From CAZQHK01 sp964593455 (GTDB lineage Bacteria; Muiribacteriota; CAYSPT01), in NCBI GenBank assembly GCA_964593455.1, contig CAZQHK010000002.1, forward strand, positions 124,001-188,000: a DNA stretch of 64,000 nt, written 5' to 3'. Every line of letters starts with the position of its first letter. The stretch's first letter is position 1. Under the pieces are notes generated by a model. It made no database searches, was not told where the DNA came from, and was given only the letters and a program-made list of their open reading frames with translations. The position numbers and the translations under genes were made by a program. Positions 9,189-17,568 of the stretch are shown here, in pieces.

Positions 9189-9779
9189 ATGAGCACGAAA
9201 AAAACCATCGTCATAGCTGGTATGGGGCGGTGCGGATCGACACTTTTATTCAAATCCGTCGGCGGTTCCTGGGAGAAATCAATCCGCGAGATCTTCGTTC
9301 GAGATCTCCGGGAAGAGGACATCCAGCCGAGAAGAATTCTCAAAACCCACGATTTCGCCCCTGAGTTCCTACCTCCATATGTGAAAGTGGTTTATCTTTT
9401 TGGAGATCCATTCGAGATCGTTCTCTCCAGCTGGGACAAGATGAAACAGAAGGATATTACCCAGCATGTCATCCACATGCACGGCGCTGTTGAACGCCAG
9501 GAACACATGTTTTCCGAAGACGTGTTCAGGCTTGAAGAAAATTTCCACAGCTGGCACCGGGAGCACTCTTACCCCGTGCTTACGGTCCGCTACGAGACCA
9601 TGTGGCAGAACCTGGATTCCATCCGGGATTTTATCGGGAAACCCGTCTCCCTACCATCATATAAAAAACGGCGGAACTATATTGAAGAGATAGCAAAAAG
9701 CGAGTTAAGCAGTATCAGGAAAACCTACGGTCACTTGAAAGACAGGATCGAATCGGTGCCTGATGTGAAGACCTGGTAA
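9189..9779 (+). CDS. Sulfotransferase-like P-loop protein
   Basis: About 196 residues. The N-terminus carries GMGRCGSTLL, which matches the 5'-phosphosulfate-binding loop (R-x-G-S-T) of PAPS-dependent sulfotransferases. A later segment KVVYLFGDPFEIVLSSW resembles the 3'-phosphate loop region (RDPRxxxxS) with G in place of R. Family members transfer sulfate from PAPS to hydroxyl or amino groups of glycans or small molecules. The protein is shorter than most sulfotransferases (250-300 residues), and the weak 3' loop leaves PAPS binding uncertain. I chose ATG 9189 over GTG 9180 because the -10 box TAGAAT ends at 9179. The gene stands alone on the plus strand. Acceptor unknown. Confidence 0.65.
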   Translation: MSTKKTIVIAGMGRCGSTLLFKSVGGSWEKSIREIFVRDLREEDIQPRRILKTHDFAPEFLPPYVKVVYLFGDPFEIVLSSWDKMKQKDITQHVIHMHGAVERQEHMFSEDVFRLEENFHSWHREHSYPVLTVRYETMWQNLDSIRDFIGKPVSLPSYKKRRNYIEEIAKSELSSIRKTYGHLKDRIESVPDVKTW

Positions 9780-9794
9780 AGCGATGTTTCTTCT

Positions 9795-10286
9795 CTACTC
9801 CGGTTTCTCACCCTGCCAGTGACCGTCATAAAGCTTCGTGGCTGTACCGGTGGTATCCATGAAAACCAGCTGGAACCAGTACTCGTCTCTGTGCACCTTC
9901 AGCTCTTTCACGGTAACCCGGACGGTCTGGGTCCCGTAACCGGAGTAGCCCGAATCCCAAACTCCGGTCTCAGATTTCATAACTCCCAGCCGGTTAAAAG
10001 TGGTCCTGGGGAACAAAAACCCGGCGGCCGTAGACGGGACCGTAACCCGGTTGGCGACTCTTATTTCATACGTTCCCCGGGGAAGATGAAAGAATCCATT
10101 TTCGGACGGCTCCACTTTTTCTTTGGGGGGATGGATCTCCCGCGTTTTCCCGTGAACGGTAACAGTTCCGTCATCGGGGATTCTCCAGATCTCGCTCACC
10201 CGCAGGTCCACACCGTTAGGGTTGATCTTCACCCCGGGAGGCCGTTCGATATAACGGGCAACATCTTCTCCAAGCCAGATAGACAT
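9795..10286 (-). CDS. dUTPase / dCTP deaminase-fold protein
   Basis: About 163 residues. The segment from LPRGTYEIRVANRVTVP through FLFPRTTFNRLGVMKSE to GVWDSGYSGYGTQTV follows the core of the trimeric dUTPase/Dcd superfamily: an RSSxxRxG-like loop (here RTTFNRLG) and a D-x-G-Y-x-G loop. Such enzymes hydrolyse dUTP or deaminate dCTP, keeping uracil out of DNA and making dUMP. The substitution RTTFN for RSS is seen in archaeal-type homologues. I cannot tell dUTPase from dCTP deaminase or a regulator-type homologue. Start at ATG 10286 is preferred to 10295, because GGGGG sits 10 nt before it. The gene follows fapA by 24 bp on the same strand, so they may be cotranscribed. Confidence 0.68.
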   Translation of the reverse strand: MSIWLGEDVARYIERPPGVKINPNGVDLRVSEIWRIPDDGTVTVHGKTREIHPPKEKVEPSENGFFHLPRGTYEIRVANRVTVPSTAAGFLFPRTTFNRLGVMKSETGVWDSGYSGYGTQTVRVTVKELKVHRDEYWFQLVFMDTTGTATKLYDGHWQGEKPE

Positions 10287-10310
10287 TGATGTCATTCCCC
10301 CAAACGCTGT

Positions 10311-12482
10311 CTATGGCAACCTCATGTTGAGATCATCTATTTTCTTGATCGTAAAACCGCCCAGGCTTTGTGGAATAGTCAGGCTGTCGGGTCCTATTTT
10401 AACGGTCACTCCGGGAAAGTACGATTGCGCCACTTCCAGGCTACCCGAGGGTTCCTGGAACGATTCGGCGATCTTCTTGTCCAATTCCTGTATTTTTCCC
10501 TCGATCTCTTCAATCTTCGCCTGGTAGTTCTCCTGGCGTTCCTCGAAAGACTTGAATTTGCTGTCAGGCTCCATCTCTCCATCCAGAAGGGCATCGTGCA
10601 GTTTCTGCTCCAGGTCTTTCAATTGTTCCCGCTCAAACACCAGGAAGGGGTCCCCCCCAATCTGGATAAGTGTCTTCGTGCACGCCGGGGCGCCGACCAC
10701 CTTGGCCGATACCGATTCACGGGCATATATTCGTCCGCCAACCAGGCTGCCCCGCTTTTCCACGGCTACTATTCGTTTGGCATAAATCCGGCTGTGAAGA
10801 ATCGAGGAATGCACCGTTATCGTGCCGTGACATACCACGGTCGCGCTTTCAATGAACTTTACCGTCAAGTCCCCCGCGACTTCAATGTAGGCTCCTGAAC
10901 GCCCGACTATTCCCGCGTTCACAACAATATTGCCGCCGGCTTCCAACCGGGCGTTTCCCACCGCCTTGTTGACCACGATGTCGTTATCGGATTTCACGGT
11001 AAACCCATCGATAACCGATCCCTTGACGACGACGTCTCCATGGAAATCTATGTTCCCCGCGCCAAAATCTACGTTTCCGTCAATTTCCAGTACTTCATTG
11101 ACCTCCAGGGTGTCTTTTTTGAGAACCGGCCGCCCCTGGATGGTGGAGACGATCTGGTCGTTTCCTTTCATCCGCGTGTTCGTTCCCGCCTTCATGTCCG
11201 CGTCTTCCCCCGGTTTGGCCGGCAGTGAGGTTCCCTCCACTGTAAATCCAGGCACTCCGGAAGTGGCCGATACCTTGCGGGCGATCACGTCGTCTTTTTC
11301 ACAATTTCCCTGTGAAAAGAACGAGTAGTGGTCTACCCGATCGTCTCCTGAATTGACGTGTTTTTTCATGAACGATAAATCCCAGCGGCCCGGTTCACCG
11401 TCCTGAGGGAGTTTTCCTTCAGCCACCAGCCAGGGTTTCTTCCATCCCTTGGGCGCCAGCGCCTGTTCGAGAGCCTCATCGTCCACTCCGGCGGTAACTC
11501 CCGTTTCAGCCAGATAACTACTGGCTCTCTCTATCGTGAGAGGAATCCCATGATTCGGCGGTTGAACCAGTATGTGGGCCTGCATGGCATCGGCGGATAG
11601 CTTGACCACGGCGCTCCCGTCCCTGGGTGCCACCACTCTTTCGGTAGTAGGCGGTGAGCTGAAAACTTCTTTCACTTCGTTGGCGTCGACGGCGGCAACC
11701 CGGCAATCATCCAGTATCTGGATCATCAGGTCAATCATTCGCTGCCTGTTCTCTGACACCACTCCTTCCAGTGTTCGCAGTCCGACCCCGGTGTCCCCCC
11801 AGATAATGAGTACCGGGTACATTTCCTCCGAGAAAGCCAGGGACACTCTTTTCCCGGCCAGGTCGGGCTCATACATGGCACTCAGGATATTCTCCGGGAT
11901 GTCCTGGGTAGCCTCGAAAATCTTCTCTTCCGTCACCGGTTTTCCGCCCGGCCCCGGGGGAACAATCTTCACGAGCACACACCGGGCGGTCTTCATCGCC
12001 ATGACGGTCCCGTTGTTGGAAGCTACCAGGTAAGCACCCTCGTCTTTCGATGTCAGCGCTAGTTTCAGCGCTTTGCTGTCTATTGACGTCGCTCCCTTTT
12101 CCTGGAGAAATTCGTGAGCAATTTTAAGTGTTTCTTTTCCGGCAATTCCGCCGGCGGGAATATCCTTTACCGGGCAAGCCAGTCCTATTCCTTCGCCGGT
12201 TACCCGGATCGCGTTTTCGAGAGACGACTGCACCCGGTCAGCGTACGGGGCCGGCGTTCCTTCGGCGGCCACTGTAACCTGGAAGACCGAAGGTTGTTTT
12301 CTCATCTTCCATAAACCGCTGCGGCCTTCCTTAATCAACTCAAGATCGACTATCCGCTCACCTGGTCCAAGATGTTTCCTGGCCTCTTCCTCTACTTCTT
12401 TTCTCTCGAAGCCCGTTACCTCAAACTTGTGGATCGGCGGGGAAATATCGGAGGGAGATTCAGGAGTCTGTTCTTCTGACAT
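10311..12482 (-). CDS. FapA-type (DUF342) protein with Jag-N-like N-terminus
   Basis: About 723 residues. Residues about 20-75 (KEVEEEARKHLGPGERI through EGRSGLWKMRKQPSVFQVTV) resemble the Jag-N domain of the RNA-binding protein KhpB/Jag. The middle and C-terminal parts are typical of the FapA/DUF342 flagellar assembly protein A family: a repetitive beta-helix (VNEVLEIDGNVDFGAGN, DGFTVKSDNDIVVNKAVGNA, LEAGGNIVVNAG) followed by a coiled coil with QLKDLEQKLHDAL. DUF342 proteins polymerise and are linked to flagella and envelope work. Start ATG 12482 has a Shine-Dalgarno GGAG 10 nt upstream; the in-frame TTG at 12500 is less likely. A clear sigma-70 promoter lies at 12603-12631. Confidence 0.82.
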   Translation of the reverse strand: MSEEQTPESPSDISPPIHKFEVTGFERKEVEEEARKHLGPGERIVDLELIKEGRSGLWKMRKQPSVFQVTVAAEGTPAPYADRVQSSLENAIRVTGEGIGLACPVKDIPAGGIAGKETLKIAHEFLQEKGATSIDSKALKLALTSKDEGAYLVASNNGTVMAMKTARCVLVKIVPPGPGGKPVTEEKIFEATQDIPENILSAMYEPDLAGKRVSLAFSEEMYPVLIIWGDTGVGLRTLEGVVSENRQRMIDLMIQILDDCRVAAVDANEVKEVFSSPPTTERVVAPRDGSAVVKLSADAMQAHILVQPPNHGIPLTIERASSYLAETGVTAGVDDEALEQALAPKGWKKPWLVAEGKLPQDGEPGRWDLSFMKKHVNSGDDRVDHYSFFSQGNCEKDDVIARKVSATSGVPGFTVEGTSLPAKPGEDADMKAGTNTRMKGNDQIVSTIQGRPVLKKDTLEVNEVLEIDGNVDFGAGNIDFHGDVVVKGSVIDGFTVKSDNDIVVNKAVGNARLEAGGNIVVNAGIVGRSGAYIEVAGDLTVKFIESATVVCHGTITVHSSILHSRIYAKRIVAVEKRGSLVGGRIYARESVSAKVVGAPACTKTLIQIGGDPFLVFEREQLKDLEQKLHDALLDGEMEPDSKFKSFEERQENYQAKIEEIEGKIQELDKKIAESFQEPSGSLEVAQSYFPGVTVKIGPDSLTIPQSLGGFTIKKIDDLNMRLP

Positions 12483-12602
12483 ACCGTCCACTCTCCTCAA
12501 AAAACAACGTAATTGTTTTTTAAATTAGAATACATAGATTCCTTTTCGGCATTACTTATCCCGAGGCTTAAAGTGAGAGAGTGGCCGTAGACAGGGGAGA
12601 AG

Positions 12603-12631
12603 AGATTATCCAATTATGACCGGTATGTCAA
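12603..12631 (-). promoter_or_regulatory. Sigma-70 promoter of fapA-like gene
   Basis: Minus-strand TTGACA (12626-12631), 17 nt, TAATCT (12603-12608). Near-consensus boxes and spacing, 120 nt upstream of the ATG at 12482. The gene-free stretch 12483-12798 holds this promoter, a dispersed repeat at 12674-12702 and a weak terminator. Confidence 0.72.
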
Positions 12632-12673
12632 CCTTTTAGGAGTATTTCAGATCTCAATCGCCAAAATCTCCAA

Positions 12674-12702
12674 CCTTACTTTCTACGCTTCTTGCTTGAG
12701 GG
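12674..12702 (+). repeat. Dispersed intergenic repeat, copy 1
   Basis: A 29-bp stretch with core CTTTCTACGCTTCTTGCTTG. Related copies lie at 32255-32283 and 59274-59303, and inverted at 42681-42703. Copies 1 and 2 differ at only 2 of 29 positions. All lie between genes. Confidence 0.6.
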
Positions 12703-12783
12703 GGGGACCACCCAGCCAGCGCTACACCTCAATGTTTGCACATACATCTGGAGGAATAAACCAGGCTCCGCCCGGGTTAAAAT

Positions 12784-12807
12784 CTCAAATCTCTTTTCTT
12801 ATTTGAG
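12784..12807 (-). terminator. Possible terminator of the PLD-like gene
   Basis: CTCAAAT/ATTTGAG (7-bp stem, 10-nt loop) overlaps the stop codon at 12799. On the minus strand it is followed by ATTTTAA. The stem is AT-rich, so termination may be weak. Confidence 0.35.
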
Positions 12808-15681
12808 GACGGCGATCTTGAGCATTTTTTCCACCGATTTGCCGCCCGTGCTGGCCCGGACCTGCAGGAAATAGATGCCGTTGGCAACGGTATCGCCGGA
12901 ATCGTTACTGCCATCCCAGATGAGGTGGTTGTGAAAACCGGCACCCAGTGATTCAGCGGCGGTCACTACCCGGATCAAGTCCCCATGGTAATCCAGTACC
13001 CGAACGGTTACCTGCGCCACGGTGGAGAGAGTGAACCTGACGGTGGCATCCTGTCCCAGCCGGACAGGGTTCGGATATCCGGCCACCTGTGTCATCTCGA
13101 GACCGCCGGCCTGCAGGATATGTACATACTCAGAACGGTTGCCCACCATGTCACGGGCCGTCACTGATAACACATACTCACCGTCGGGAGAAGAGGTAGC
13201 CGGCTGCTTGAGTTTCAGCTCACGGGTCAAACGATTGAAGCTGAAATCGGTCTCCTGTCCATCCATGACAACCTCGATTCCATGCAAATCGACACCACTC
13301 AGATCATCATGTACTCGGAACACGGCCGTCTCCGTACCGGCGGCGTTAAACGTGTCTCTCAGCGCGGTGATCTCGGGAGCGTTTTCATCCAGCAGTACCA
13401 TGTACTCCGAAAAACCGATATCGGTGGCTTTCACCGTCTTTGAAACCGTGTCCACAGCACTCGGCCGGAATTCCAGAAGGCCGGTCTCGCGGCGGCGGGC
13501 ATAGACGGCGATTCGGTCTTCCCACCGGCCGGTTTCCGGCTGGCCGGAAGGCAGAAGTTCGGCCCGGTAATCAAGCTCCAAACTAACCGGCAGTCCCCGG
13601 GACCCGGCTACCGGACCGATACGATAGGTCCCGCTCAATATCCGCATGTTCCCACCGGAAGGATCGGGACGTTTAAAAATAGTGACCGGAAGCGGGGAAT
13701 CAATATCGGAAGCTTTTACCAACATACGCATTGCTTTGTCGGTGCTGGCTACCTGTCCTCCCTGCCGTGGCTGTAAAACACGTACCATGAACGATCCGAC
13801 GGCTTCACCGCTGTTGACTATTATCTGAGCTTCGCCGGGATACTGGGTCAGTATCTGGTACGGACCGGTGAAAAGCCCCTGTCCGTCACCAATTTCCGTC
13901 ATATCTACCTGGACCGAGAGATAGTTCTTTTGGACCAGGTCGACCCTTGGTTTGGATGATCCGGCCTGACCCTTGACGGTAATGACCACCCAGTCATCCA
14001 GGATAGGATTTGAAAAACCGGTTATCTGGTAGCTCTGTTGGAGAGTGACATTAAGAGTGTAGGTAGTGTCGACGTCGATATGATCGAAAGCATCAAGCGT
14101 ATAGCTCTCGTACCCACTCTTGGTAACCGCCACATCTACCGGATAACTCTGGCCGAAAACCTGCCACTGGTAGGCGGGAATACGCTGGATAAGATAATTT
14201 CCTTCCGTGTCGGTAATTCCCACTACCTGTGTAAAAACGGTCCCCTGAGGGGCCAGACTCTTCGAGGGATAGGTGATCGAGATCTGCGCCATAGAGACGT
14301 TGTTCCCTTGGGAATCAGTCACTTTTCCGGCTAGAGAACCCCAGGTGGCTACTTCACTGAGCTCCAGGTTTATTCTCGTGACAACGCCGGTTGAAACGGT
14401 CAAATTGGACTTTTCGGCCGCCAGGGAACCCGATTTTTCGGCATGGACCGTGTAGGTTTCGCCGGTGCTCAAGTTTCTAAAACTGAACCAACCGTGTTCG
14501 TCCGATGTTGTCAACAGATCGACAGTACCGCCTGAATCCGTCAATCTGACCTGCGCTCCGGCTACTCCCAACATATCACCAGAGGCCGACTCGGTGACAT
14601 GCACGAATCCTTTCAAAGAAACACCCGGGTTTAGATCGGCGTACCTGGTCTTGAACGCTTCGGTGTAATATTGCGTGGCCAGATCTTCGCTGTGGATGAT
14701 AATCATGTTCTCGTCGTTGGAGGTGTTGGCGCTTTTTGAAAAGTTGAACGACCCGGTAGTGACCACTTTCTTGTCAACGATAGTCATCTTGTGATGAAGC
14801 AGATAAGGGGTGCTTTCCATGGCGGTATCGATGCCATGTTTTCTCAGATAGTTAAACTGGCTGTACTGCGAAGCTCCCTGGGTGCCGTCCATCAAAACCC
14901 GCACCGTTACACCCGCCTTGGCCTGTTCCAGCAGTGTCCGGGCCAACGAGGAATCGGTGAAAGAGAAAATCAAAATATCGATACTCTCAGTAGCGGCGGA
15001 AACTGTTTCGATAAGGCGGTTCATGACATTGCTTCCGTTATCTTCGGGCGCAAAGTACACCTCCACCGTAACCCCGCCGATATTGACCTCGGGATACGGA
15101 GCCGTAGCGGTGGAAGCAGTCCCGAAAAGTTCATCCACGAACATCTCGCGAAACTCCGCTTCGTAGTTAAGTACGAGTTCGTCTCCGACCCCGGCATCGA
15201 AGATGATGGAATCATTATAGTTGTTCTGAGTCCCGTCGGAGGTGAGGTTCGTAGACCCGGTCCACACGTAACGGCGGTCGATAATACAAAACTTGTCGTG
15301 CATCAAGGATTCTCTATTGTCGGGGACTACCGGTATCCCCGCCTCGATCAAACGAGGAATCTGGGTGTTAGACCCGGTATTATCCTGGTCGGTGACCACC
15401 CGGACCACCACACCCCGTTGATGGGCAGCGATAAGGGCATCACCAACCACCGACGACTTGAGGCTGTAAGCGGCCAGTTCGAGAGTCGCACCGGCCAAAC
15501 CGCAGAAACTAGCGAAATCATCGTCCATCTTATTTTCCGGTACAAAATATATATTGCCCGGCGGAAACGGTGTTACCTGGAAGTCGGCCCAAGCGGGGAC
15601 CGCTGTGCCCGCCATCACTGCCAGACCGATAACAGCCATCAGAACAGCTCGCGCCGTTTTATTCCGCTTTACACCAGCCAT
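12799..15681 (-). CDS. Secreted phospholipase D-like protein with FlgD-type C-terminal Ig domain
   Basis: About 960 residues. A signal peptide ends near AVPAWA (about residue 32). Two PLD-type HKD motifs follow: HDKFCIIDRRYVWTGSTN (His about 128) and HHKMTIVDKKVVTTGSFN (His about 297), so both halves of the active site are present. Then come at least two carboxypeptidase-regulatory-like beta domains and long beta-rich sequence. A C-terminal FlgD-Ig-like domain (NPVRLGQDATVRFTLS, GFHNHLIWDGSNDSGDTVANGIYF) is known from export and anchoring regions of secreted proteins in several phyla. Likely an extracellular phosphodiesterase acting on phospholipid or DNA; substrate unknown. ATG 15681 is preferred over GTG 15687, and no clear ribosome site is seen. 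The upstream region 15688-15823 is AT-rich with nothing firm. Confidence 0.85.
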   Translation of the reverse strand: MAGVKRNKTARAVLMAVIGLAVMAGTAVPAWADFQVTPFPPGNIYFVPENKMDDDFASFCGLAGATLELAAYSLKSSVVGDALIAAHQRGVVVRVVTDQDNTGSNTQIPRLIEAGIPVVPDNRESLMHDKFCIIDRRYVWTGSTNLTSDGTQNNYNDSIIFDAGVGDELVLNYEAEFREMFVDELFGTASTATAPYPEVNIGGVTVEVYFAPEDNGSNVMNRLIETVSAATESIDILIFSFTDSSLARTLLEQAKAGVTVRVLMDGTQGASQYSQFNYLRKHGIDTAMESTPYLLHHKMTIVDKKVVTTGSFNFSKSANTSNDENMIIIHSEDLATQYYTEAFKTRYADLNPGVSLKGFVHVTESASGDMLGVAGAQVRLTDSGGTVDLLTTSDEHGWFSFRNLSTGETYTVHAEKSGSLAAEKSNLTVSTGVVTRINLELSEVATWGSLAGKVTDSQGNNVSMAQISITYPSKSLAPQGTVFTQVVGITDTEGNYLIQRIPAYQWQVFGQSYPVDVAVTKSGYESYTLDAFDHIDVDTTYTLNVTLQQSYQITGFSNPILDDWVVITVKGQAGSSKPRVDLVQKNYLSVQVDMTEIGDGQGLFTGPYQILTQYPGEAQIIVNSGEAVGSFMVRVLQPRQGGQVASTDKAMRMLVKASDIDSPLPVTIFKRPDPSGGNMRILSGTYRIGPVAGSRGLPVSLELDYRAELLPSGQPETGRWEDRIAVYARRRETGLLEFRPSAVDTVSKTVKATDIGFSEYMVLLDENAPEITALRDTFNAAGTETAVFRVHDDLSGVDLHGIEVVMDGQETDFSFNRLTRELKLKQPATSSPDGEYVLSVTARDMVGNRSEYVHILQAGGLEMTQVAGYPNPVRLGQDATVRFTLSTVAQVTVRVLDYHGDLIRVVTAAESLGAGFHNHLIWDGSNDSGDTVANGIYFLQVRASTGGKSVEKMLKIAVLK

Positions 15682-15823
15682 GTTCACAACGACACCCCGC
15701 TTCGATACGCTTTTACTATAAAATCATTTTGATAATAAGAATATAGCCTTCACCACCATATAAAATACGACCAATTGCACTATACATCAACATACATATT
15801 AGAGATGGGGAAGTTGGGGACAA

Positions 15824-16783
15824 TCACAACGAATCGATTATCGCTTTGACCTCGGAGAACCGCTTGGTGTCGCTAACCCTGGTCCGCAACCGTTTGGCAC
15901 CTGGAAACCCTTTTATATACCAGAACAGATGCAGTTTCAACGAAGCAAACGCTTTATCCTCCGGCAGGTAGTTTTCGATCAAATCCACGTGACGCCGTAT
16001 CCACGGTATGATTTCTTCCCTGCCCGCAGGCGGGCTTTGCTGACAGTGGCCGGTAGACAGATACGACGCGATATCCTCGAGCACCCACGGATGCCCGAGA
16101 GCTCCCCGGCCCACCATAAAACCAGCACAATCGGTGGAATCAAGTATCTTTTGAGCATCCTCGGGCGACCGGATATCACCGCTCCAGAACACCGGAACCG
16201 CCACCGAACTAATCACATTCCTGATCACGTCCATATCGGGTGTTCCGGTGAATCCCTGGCTCCTGGTCCGCGCGTGGACCGTGACGGCGGCGGCACCGGC
16301 AGTTTCAGCTATCCGGGCTATTTCTACGGCATTGATCGAAGTCCCGTCCCAGCCCGAGCGGATCTTCACCGTGACCGGGAGAGAAGTGGCTTTCACCACC
16401 GACTCTATTATTGCTCCAGCTAAGGCCGGGGTCCGCATAAGAGCTGCCCCGGCGCCGCTTTTGGTTACCTTACGAACGGGACACCCCATATTTATGTCGA
16501 TGATGTCAACTATTTCGGCCGGTAGCAGTGCCGCCGCCCGGCCCATAATGTCCGGGTCGGCGCCGAAGAGCTGAACGGCCACCGGACGCTCTGGCTCCAC
16601 TGTCCGGGCTAATTCCAGAGACCTCTGGCCGCCCCGCACCAAGCCACAGGCACTGACCATCTCGGAAAAGACCAGAGAGCAGCCGCAGTCGGCAGCCAGC
16701 AACCTGAAGGCGATATCGGTATAACCGGCCAACGGTGCCAGGAGAAGAGGAGAAGTAAGATTCAGAGGGCCTATGGTAATCAT
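15824..16783 (-). CDS. dusB: tRNA-dihydrouridine synthase, DusB type
   Basis: 319 residues, typical length. An FMN-dependent TIM barrel that reduces uridines in the tRNA D-loop with NAD(P)H. The N-terminal LLLAPLAGYTDIAFR and the signature INMGCPVRKVTKSGAGAALM carry the catalytic cysteine. FMN-phosphate binding residues lie in VFWSGDIRSPEDA and GFMVGRGALGHPW. The C-terminal helical domain is present. It is the last gene of the run from rsmD to dusB and follows coaX by 11 bp; coaX-dusB neighbourhoods are common. Confidence 0.95.
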   Translation of the reverse strand: MITIGPLNLTSPLLLAPLAGYTDIAFRLLAADCGCSLVFSEMVSACGLVRGGQRSLELARTVEPERPVAVQLFGADPDIMGRAAALLPAEIVDIIDINMGCPVRKVTKSGAGAALMRTPALAGAIIESVVKATSLPVTVKIRSGWDGTSINAVEIARIAETAGAAAVTVHARTRSQGFTGTPDMDVIRNVISSVAVPVFWSGDIRSPEDAQKILDSTDCAGFMVGRGALGHPWVLEDIASYLSTGHCQQSPPAGREEIIPWIRRHVDLIENYLPEDKAFASLKLHLFWYIKGFPGAKRLRTRVSDTKRFSEVKAIIDSL

Positions 16784-16794
16784 ACGAAATACGT

Positions 16795-17568
16795 TCAGGT
16801 GTTCATATCGTAAATCAACCGGAGTCCATCCAGGGTGAGATCAGCTCTGACATCGGTCACGTTCCGGCAGACCGGTACTATCAGGGAGGCCAACCCGCCG
16901 GTAGCTATCACCGGCGCCTTGGTCCCCAGTTCGCTCTTAAAACGGGTTATCATCCCGTCGGTGAGAGACGCAAACCCATAGAGCAAACCAGACTGGATAC
17001 TCTCCCCGGTGCTTCTGCCAACGACATTCACGGGAACCGACAGGTCAACGGAATGAAGCTTGGCCGTGCCGGCGGTGAGTGCCTCCAGCGAAAGACCGAT
17101 ACCGGGAGCAATAGCGCCGCCCAGGTAGGTACGAGATTTATCTACCAGGCAAAAAGTAATGGCCGTGCCGAAATCTACCACGATAACAGGCGCCCCGTAA
17201 TGGTGAACAGCGGCCACGGCATTGGCCAAACGGTCGGCTCCCACATCGCCGGGCCGGTCGTATCCGACGGTGAGACCCAGTTCGAGACCGGTGGCAACCA
17301 TCAGGATATCGGCTCCGGTCAACCGATGCAAGGCACCTTTCACCGCCTCATCGAGAACGGGAACAACCGACGCGACGATACACCCGTCAACCGGACAATC
17401 GCTGGACGTGATTTCTTGAAAACACTGTTTGAAAGAAAAAAAAAGTTCGTCGGCTGTCCGGAGTATCCCGGTGGAAAGACGGCAGGTGGCACAGAGCCTT
17501 TGATCCTCATAGAATCCCAACACGGTATGCGTGTTACCTACGTCCACCGCCAGCAGTGTGCGGCTCAT
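16795..17568 (-). CDS. coaX: Type III pantothenate kinase
   Basis: About 257 residues. Phosphorylates pantothenate in the first step of CoA synthesis. ASKHA-fold motifs: the phosphate loop VDVGNTHTVLGF at the N-terminus, YDRPGDVGADRLAN, VVDFGTAITF and GGAIAPGIGLSLEAL. All the usual motifs of CoaX are visible. Start ATG 17568 overlaps the stop of the upstream GGDEF gene as ATGA, so the two are translationally coupled; the in-frame start at 17595 would overlap further and is less likely. With coaD at 22480-22959 the cluster carries two steps of CoA synthesis. Confidence 0.94.
   Translation of the reverse strand: MSRTLLAVDVGNTHTVLGFYEDQRLCATCRLSTGILRTADELFFSFKQCFQEITSSDCPVDGCIVASVVPVLDEAVKGALHRLTGADILMVATGLELGLTVGYDRPGDVGADRLANAVAAVHHYGAPVIVVDFGTAITFCLVDKSRTYLGGAIAPGIGLSLEALTAGTAKLHSVDLSVPVNVVGRSTGESIQSGLLYGFASLTDGMITRFKSELGTKAPVIATGGLASLIVPVCRNVTDVRADLTLDGLRLIYDMNT

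Noticed and set aside
14791..15732. 313-codon plus-strand reading frame
   Set aside because: It lies antisense over the PLD-like gene, whose HKD motifs and signal peptide are clear; the antisense protein has no recognisable domain.
15688..15823. AT-rich promoter-like boxes before the PLD-like gene
   Set aside because: Several weak -10/-35 pairs are possible in the AT-rich stretch and none stands out.
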